Below are positions 35,209 through 38,901 of a stretch of DNA of 38,901 nucleotides, in pieces (positions within the stretch are counted from its first letter, which is position 1; each line of letters begins with the position of its first letter). Source of the DNA: Lachnospiraceae bacterium (GTDB taxonomy: Bacteria; Bacillota; Clostridia; Lachnospirales; Lachnospiraceae); contig CAJTAL010000041.1 of the NCBI GenBank assembly GCA_910574285.1, positions 1 through 38,901 on the forward strand, written 5' to 3'. Under the pieces are notes generated by a model. It did not search any database and was not told where the DNA came from. It worked only from the letters and a program-made list of their open reading frames with translations. A program made the position numbers and the translations under genes.

Positions 35209-35334
35209 TAATATAAGTAATTCTAAATATAAGTAATCCCAAATATAAGTAATTCCAAATATTAGTAATTTCAAATATAGGTAATTCCAAATATTAGTAA
35301 TCCTGATATACATAATCTTAATATGTACAATTCC
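35209..35334. repeat. 16-bp AT-rich tandem repeat array
   Basis: About eight copies of AAATATAAGTAATTCC head to tail. Six are 16 bp (35209-35304) and two are decayed 15-bp copies (35305-35334). A partial copy fades into the PadR promoter. The array fills most of the 334-base gap between fabH and the PadR gene. The rest of that gap is the fab promoter, its operators and a T-rich stretch (35173-35208). Confidence 0.85.
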
Positions 35335-35344
35335 AATATATATG

Positions 35345-35373
35345 TTGACACTATATATTATATGATATATAAT
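35345..35373 (+). promoter_or_regulatory. consensus promoter of the PadR operon
   Basis: TTGACA (35345-35350), exactly 17 bases, TATAAT (35368-35373), a perfect match to the sigma-70 consensus. The spacer and -10 are an AT-rich near-palindrome (ATATTATATG...ATATATAATAT) that may bind the PadR protein. Confidence 0.75.
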
Positions 35374-35412
35374 ATGCTTATCAAAAATATATTGAGATGA
35401 AGGAGAACGAAG

Positions 35413-35736
35413 ATGATATTTCCTATGAATGCACCAATGTTCGACCTGCTCGTCCTGTCGGTCACCGCGAAAGAGGACGCCTATGGATATCAGTTGAGCC
35501 AGATCATCAAAAAGGTTTCCAATACGAAGGATTCCACGCTCTACCCGGTTCTTAAGAGACTGCAGGAACAAGGCTTCCTGACCGTCTACGACCAGTCTTA
35601 TCAGGGAAGGAACCGGAGATATTACCAGATTACCGAAGCAGGCAGACAACACTGTCAGATGTTGTCCGAAGACTGGAAGCTATACCGGGACGCAATAGAT
35701 CTGATTGTAAGAACAGGAGGGATGAATTATGAATAA
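35413..35736 (+). CDS. PadR-family transcriptional regulator
   Basis: A 107-residue winged-helix regulator: LLVLSVTAKEDAYGYQLSQIIKK, then STLYPVLKRLQEQGFL and the wing GRNRRYYQITEAG. The short form without a long C-terminal helix is the type usually placed before DUF1700 and DUF4097 genes. A GAAGGAGA ribosome site precedes the ATG. Its end overlaps the next gene by 8 bases. It probably represses its own operon until an envelope stress signal appears. That role is inferred. Confidence 0.93.
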   Translation: MIFPMNAPMFDLLVLSVTAKEDAYGYQLSQIIKKVSNTKDSTLYPVLKRLQEQGFLTVYDQSYQGRNRRYYQITEAGRQHCQMLSEDWKLYRDAIDLIVRTGGMNYE

Positions 35737-36358
35737 AGACGAGTATATCAAGCGCCTGGAATATCGGCTCAGGCGGCTGCCCAAAGAAGAATATGACAAG
35801 GCGATTTCCTATTTTACGGAATATTTTGAAGAAGCCGGACCGGAGAATGAAGTACAGGCAACCCAGGATCTCGGAACTCCTGAGATGGCGGCAGATCAGA
35901 TCATCCGTGAGTTCGCGGCAGAAAACGCCAAAGAACCGGCCAAAGACGTAAGACACGGCATCTCTGCCCTGTGGGTCGGAATCCTCGCCCTCTTCGCAGC
36001 GCCAATCGCCCTTCCGGCCGCGCTGATGCTGGCTGTCCTGGGCCTGATGTTTATCCTGATCATCTTCATGCTGGTACTCTCTGCGTTCGTACTGGCCATA
36101 TCCGTATCTGTAACCGCAATTCCCTGCATCGTCGTCGGCGTCTGCATGCTATTTACTTCGTTCGCGAACGGCGTCTCCACCCTGGGACTTGGATTAATCG
36201 CTCTCGGACTCGGAATCTTACTGGTCATAGGCTGTATCAGCCTCGGAAAATGCATCATGCATCTGACCACCCGCCTGTTTGCCCGGATTGCAGGAAAAAA
36301 TCGGTATCAAAATAAAAAAACTCTGGTTAACGATATCACAGAAACCGATAAACAATAA
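35729..36358 (+). CDS. DUF1700 (HAAS-type) membrane protein
   Basis: A 209-residue protein. The N-terminal cytosolic helical domain (about 1-75) has the family pattern MNKDEYIKRLEYRLRRLPKEE and ISYFTEYFEEAG. It is followed by a membrane part of about four segments (about 85-195) and a polar tail. In known clusters it works with the PadR regulator and a DUF4097 protein in envelope-stress signalling, details unknown. Translation is coupled to padR by an 8-base overlap. Confidence 0.9.
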   Translation: MNKDEYIKRLEYRLRRLPKEEYDKAISYFTEYFEEAGPENEVQATQDLGTPEMAADQIIREFAAENAKEPAKDVRHGISALWVGILALFAAPIALPAALMLAVLGLMFILIIFMLVLSAFVLAISVSVTAIPCIVVGVCMLFTSFANGVSTLGLGLIALGLGILLVIGCISLGKCIMHLTTRLFARIAGKNRYQNKKTLVNDITETDKQ

Positions 36359-36388
36359 TGAATGTAAAACCAGGAGGGAAGAAATAAC

Positions 36389-37351
36389 ATGGAAAAAATG
36401 AAGAACAAAAAAATATGGATTGCAGCAGCGCTCATCTGTATATTGCTTGGCGCCGCCCTGCTCACAATCGGACGCACCATAGGCGGCATACCGGGCTTTT
36501 ATATTGACGGTACGGGACTTCACACCGCCGAAGAAACCCTTCATTCAGAAGTAATCCGCGGTTCTGATACTCTGGAACCCTTCAAAAGTATAGAACTTGA
36601 TATCGAGTATGCAGATGTGGAACTTGTCGATTCCGACCGGTTTGCCATCGAATATTGTACCATGGCGGAATACGGAGAACCAGTCTGCGAAGTAAAAAAC
36701 GGGAAACTAATCTTCTGTGAATCACATTCTGTCAGATTATTTAACGTGGATTTATTCTACTCTAGTTTTGGTGTATCCACAGAAGAGGCCAGATATTATG
36801 TACGGATAGAAATCCCGAAAGACACCGATCTTAAGAATGTCTCTCTTGATATTGAGAGCGGAGATCTTGACATCACCTCACTACAGGCGGATGCGTTGAA
36901 TATCTCTAATGAATACGGGGACACCTCTCTGAACCAATACAAAGGCGGCAGCCTGAATATCCAGATGGAAAGCGGCAACCTGTCCCTCGGCGCTTTAGAT
37001 ACCGCAGATGCAAAAATTTACAATGAATACGGCAAAGTAAACATCTCTGACGCAAAAGGCAGCAGACTGACAATCCAGGCAGAATCCTCTGACTGCCAGA
37101 TCGACCGCCTGCAATTCTCTGATACAGAGATCGAGAATGAATATGGGAACATCTCTCTCGGACTTCCCGGTGATCTTGACAGCTATGGTTTCGACTTACG
37201 CGCCGAATACGGCGATATCCGCGTCGGCAGCACGGAACATGGGTACGGCGACGGATTCGGTGAGATGACATATCGGACGGCCGGAGACGGGAAGAAGAGA
37301 ATCAGTGTAGATTGTGAAAGTGGAAATATAGATATCTATCCCACAGAATAG
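36389..37351 (+). CDS. DUF4097-type beta-repeat protein, membrane anchored
   Basis: A 320-residue protein with an N-terminal membrane segment (about 8-30, IWIAAALICILLGAALLTIG) and a large outer beta-helix-like domain. Recurrent units of the type NEYGxxSL/ESGxLxI can be counted at least five times between residues 150 and 310 (ESGDLDI, NEYGDTSL, ESGNLSL, NEYGKVNI, NEYGNISL, AEYGDIRVG). An AGGAGGG ribosome site precedes the ATG. It lies 30 bases after the DUF1700 gene and completes the PadR operon. Confidence 0.88.
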   Translation: MEKMKNKKIWIAAALICILLGAALLTIGRTIGGIPGFYIDGTGLHTAEETLHSEVIRGSDTLEPFKSIELDIEYADVELVDSDRFAIEYCTMAEYGEPVCEVKNGKLIFCESHSVRLFNVDLFYSSFGVSTEEARYYVRIEIPKDTDLKNVSLDIESGDLDITSLQADALNISNEYGDTSLNQYKGGSLNIQMESGNLSLGALDTADAKIYNEYGKVNISDAKGSRLTIQAESSDCQIDRLQFSDTEIENEYGNISLGLPGDLDSYGFDLRAEYGDIRVGSTEHGYGDGFGEMTYRTAGDGKKRISVDCESGNIDIYPTE

Positions 37352-37375
37352 CCGATACTTCTGCACAAGTTCCTA

Positions 37376-37474
37376 GGGGGCGCCGCAAAATGACAGGTTC
37401 CCACAAGATAATGTTCAGATATGATGGATGCTGTAACCATATCTTGCGGAACCGCCGCATTTTGCGACAGCCCC
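37376..37474. repeat. long imperfect palindrome, terminator or small mobile element
   Basis: Left arm about 37376-37413 and right arm 37438-37474 pair over some 35 bases with few mismatches (GCCGCAAAATG with CATTTTGCG, GGTTCC with GGAACC, CAAGATA with ATCTTG), around a 24-base loop. The right end GCATTTTGCGACAGCCCCTTT is terminator-like and resembles 22934-22964. It closes the PadR operon and lies next to the IS element. Bases 37475-37620 show no other gene and contain the unmapped left end of the IS. Confidence 0.65.
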
Positions 37475-37620
37475 TTTATATTATAATCTCAAACTTCGCA
37501 TTTGAATAAGCACAGATGCACCTTGAAAATTCAATAAAAACTGGCAATAAAATAGCATGAAACCGTCTGGTTTGGTATAATTGAGTTGTCAAAAAACAAT
37601 TAAAACCGGAGGCTCATGCT

Positions 37621-38544
37621 ATGAATAAAAGTATAACACAAGCAAACCAGAATGATAAGCAGATTTCGAAATCTATCAAAAGATTTTTTACAAGATTCCA
37701 TATTTCTTCTGCATTGAAGGCTTCTAACGCTTATAAGAAAAAAGGATTTCCTGTTGTTGAGGTTTTTCAGTATCTTTTTTTGCTGATTTTTTCTAACAGA
37801 AGTATGTACATGAGTCTGATTACCGGAAAAAATTCTCCTGGGTTTGCAAAGGATACTGTGTACCGATTCATGAAGATGATCCAGATTAACTGGCTTCACT
37901 TTACAACTCTGTTAGCTTCACGAATCATCAAGGATGCCATTGTGCCTTTAGATTCACGGGATCGTGCAAATGTATTGATCATTGATGATTCCATGTTTGA
38001 ACGCAATCGCTCTAAGAAAGTAGAACTTCTTGCAAAAGCTTATGATCACGCTAATCACAGATACCGTTTCGGATTTCGTATGCTTACACTTGGATGGTCA
38101 GATGGAAACACATTTCTTCCCGTCAATAGCGTCCTTCTCTCATCTGAAAACAAAAAGAACAGGGTCAACGAAGCTTCGGAGGTTGATAAACGAACTGTCG
38201 GATACAAAAGAAGAATGCTTTCCATGCAAAAAGGAACGCAGGCGATGCTTGAACTCTTAAAAGCCACTAAAAAAGCTAATATTCCGGCCAAATACGTTCT
38301 TTTTGACAGTTGGTTTTCTTCTCCAAGCACGCTCCATGCTGTAAAATCAATCGGCTATGATGTCATTGGCATGGTGAAAAAGAGTCCCAAAATGTTCTTT
38401 CGGTACAATGGTGAAGATATGTCTCTTATTACAATCTATAACCGGAATAAAAAGAGACGTGGTCGTTCCAAATACCTTCTTTCCGTGGTAGTTGATGTTG
38501 TAAAAGATGGAGAAATTATTCCGGCTAAAGTTGTATTGAAATGA
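37621..38544 (+). mobile_element. IS4-like transposase, C-terminally truncated
   Basis: A 307-residue DDE transposase fragment. The first catalytic Asp is in VLIIDDSMFERN (122/123) and the second is Asp229 in YVLFDSWFSS. RSKKVELLAKAYDHANHRYRFGFRMLTLGWSDG is the region between them, given here as landmarks RSKKVELLA and GFRMLTLGWSDG. The usual third-acidic-residue part (Y..R..E near 350 in full-length relatives) is absent because the frame ends at VVLK next to a recombinase gene, so it should be inactive. An ACCGGAGG ribosome site precedes the ATG. The codon usage looks more AT-rich than the fab genes. The ends of the element could not be placed. Confidence 0.8.
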
Positions 38545-38901
38545 AAGAAGCCATTCCAATGGGGATGTATCTTGCGTTGCCGGGACAGGCGGCAGGCGGT
38601 GAAAAGATTGTGGATATCCTGTCGCCGGAAGAAATAGAAACAGTTGAAGTTTACTGTTCGAATGCAGCCGCGCCCCTCGAACTGAGGGATGCCGCGATCC
38701 TTATGGTGGCCCTGAACACGGGTTTCCGGTCAGGTGACATCATCGGAATGAAACTTTCCGACATTGACTGGAAAAACCGGAGTATCCGTATCTTCCAGTA
38801 GAAAACCGGGGCAGAACACCACCATCCAATGGACAATAAAACAGGCAATGCGATATACAGATATTTAAAGGATGCAAGACGCAGGGATACTGGCAGCGAC
38901 A
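38541..38901 (+). pseudogene. tyrosine recombinase (phage-integrase type) fragment, broken and cut by the window edge
   Basis: From the ATG at 38541 the frame reads ILSPEEIETVEVYC, then LRDAAILMVALNTGFRSGDIIGMKLSDIDWKN, with landmarks LRDAAILMVALNTGFRSGD and KLSDIDW. That is the first half of an integrase catalytic domain, including the first catalytic Arg in TGFRSGDI. A TAG at 38799-38801 interrupts the frame where relatives read Gln-Lys-Thr-Gly, and the same frame continues KTGAEHHHPM to the end. The N-terminal core-binding domain is missing, replaced by the transposase sequence. So it is doubly broken: front truncation and amber stop. Confidence 0.8.

Noticed and set aside
35209-35334. Tandem array as a CRISPR locus
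   Set aside because: The copies are directly adjacent with no spacers, and no cas gene is nearby.
35167-35652. Minus-strand frame (161 codons) with repeated Tyr/Leu/Ile words
   Set aside because: Its repeats are only the translation of the 16-bp tandem array, and it overlaps the PadR gene and two promoters.

Overview
The window looks like chromosome from a low-to-moderate GC Firmicute, most likely a gut Lachnospiraceae (Clostridium scindens / Dorea / Mediterraneibacter type). The grounds are the clostridial fatty-acid synthesis cluster with FabK and a fused AccD-AccA, LytTR/GHKL signalling, an EFR1-type flavodoxin-ferredoxin, rubredoxin, strong AGGAGG-like ribosome sites and a KTGD-type cell-wall sorting tail. 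No rRNA, tRNA or CRISPR array was seen. The species cannot be fixed from sequence alone.

Left part (1-11.4 kb), accessory in character: two paralogous secreted proteins (127-4535, minus strand) lie behind a promoter whose -35/-10 spacer contains a run of ten G (4609-4640), a likely slipped-strand ON/OFF switch. Next come a broken AAA-ATPase/nuclease-like gene (4771-6015), an MFS transporter (6100-7305) divergent from an AraC-type regulator (7605-8453), a voltage-gated-type K+ channel with two TrkA_C domains (8488-9708), and an intact AAA-ATPase/PD-(D/E)XK protein (9727-11352). Both AAA genes end at nearly identical hairpins.

Centre (11.4-18.3 kb), minus strand: an XRE regulator, an ABC ATPase and membrane partner, a GHKL histidine kinase, a CPBP (Abi-type) membrane protease and a LytTR response regulator. 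This looks like a peptide-sensing/immunity or envelope-stress module. The ABC promoter overlaps a perfect 25-bp palindrome. On the opposite strand sits a compact unit with its own promoter and terminator encoding a 47-residue protein (18093-18236).

18.3-24 kb: a radical SAM protein, a small XRE regulator, an EFR1-like flavodoxin/ferredoxin, galE, an M24 Xaa-Pro aminopeptidase, rubredoxin and a sirtuin.

24-35.1 kb: a complete type II fatty-acid synthesis operon read on the minus strand as fabH-acpP-fabK-fabD-fabG-fabF-accB-fabZ-accC-accDA, then a nitronate-monooxygenase-like flavoprotein and a MarR/FabT-like regulator. The operon promoter is flanked by two TTTGAnnnTCAAA palindromes, one matching the remembered streptococcal FabT site. 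These genes make malonyl-CoA (Acc), load it on ACP (FabD), condense (FabH, FabF), reduce (FabG), dehydrate (FabZ) and reduce again (FabK).

35.1-38.9 kb: a 16-bp tandem array and a consensus promoter drive a PadR regulator, a DUF1700 membrane protein and a DUF4097 membrane-anchored beta-repeat protein. A long imperfect palindrome follows, then a truncated IS4-like transposase joined to a broken tyrosine recombinase that runs off the right edge.
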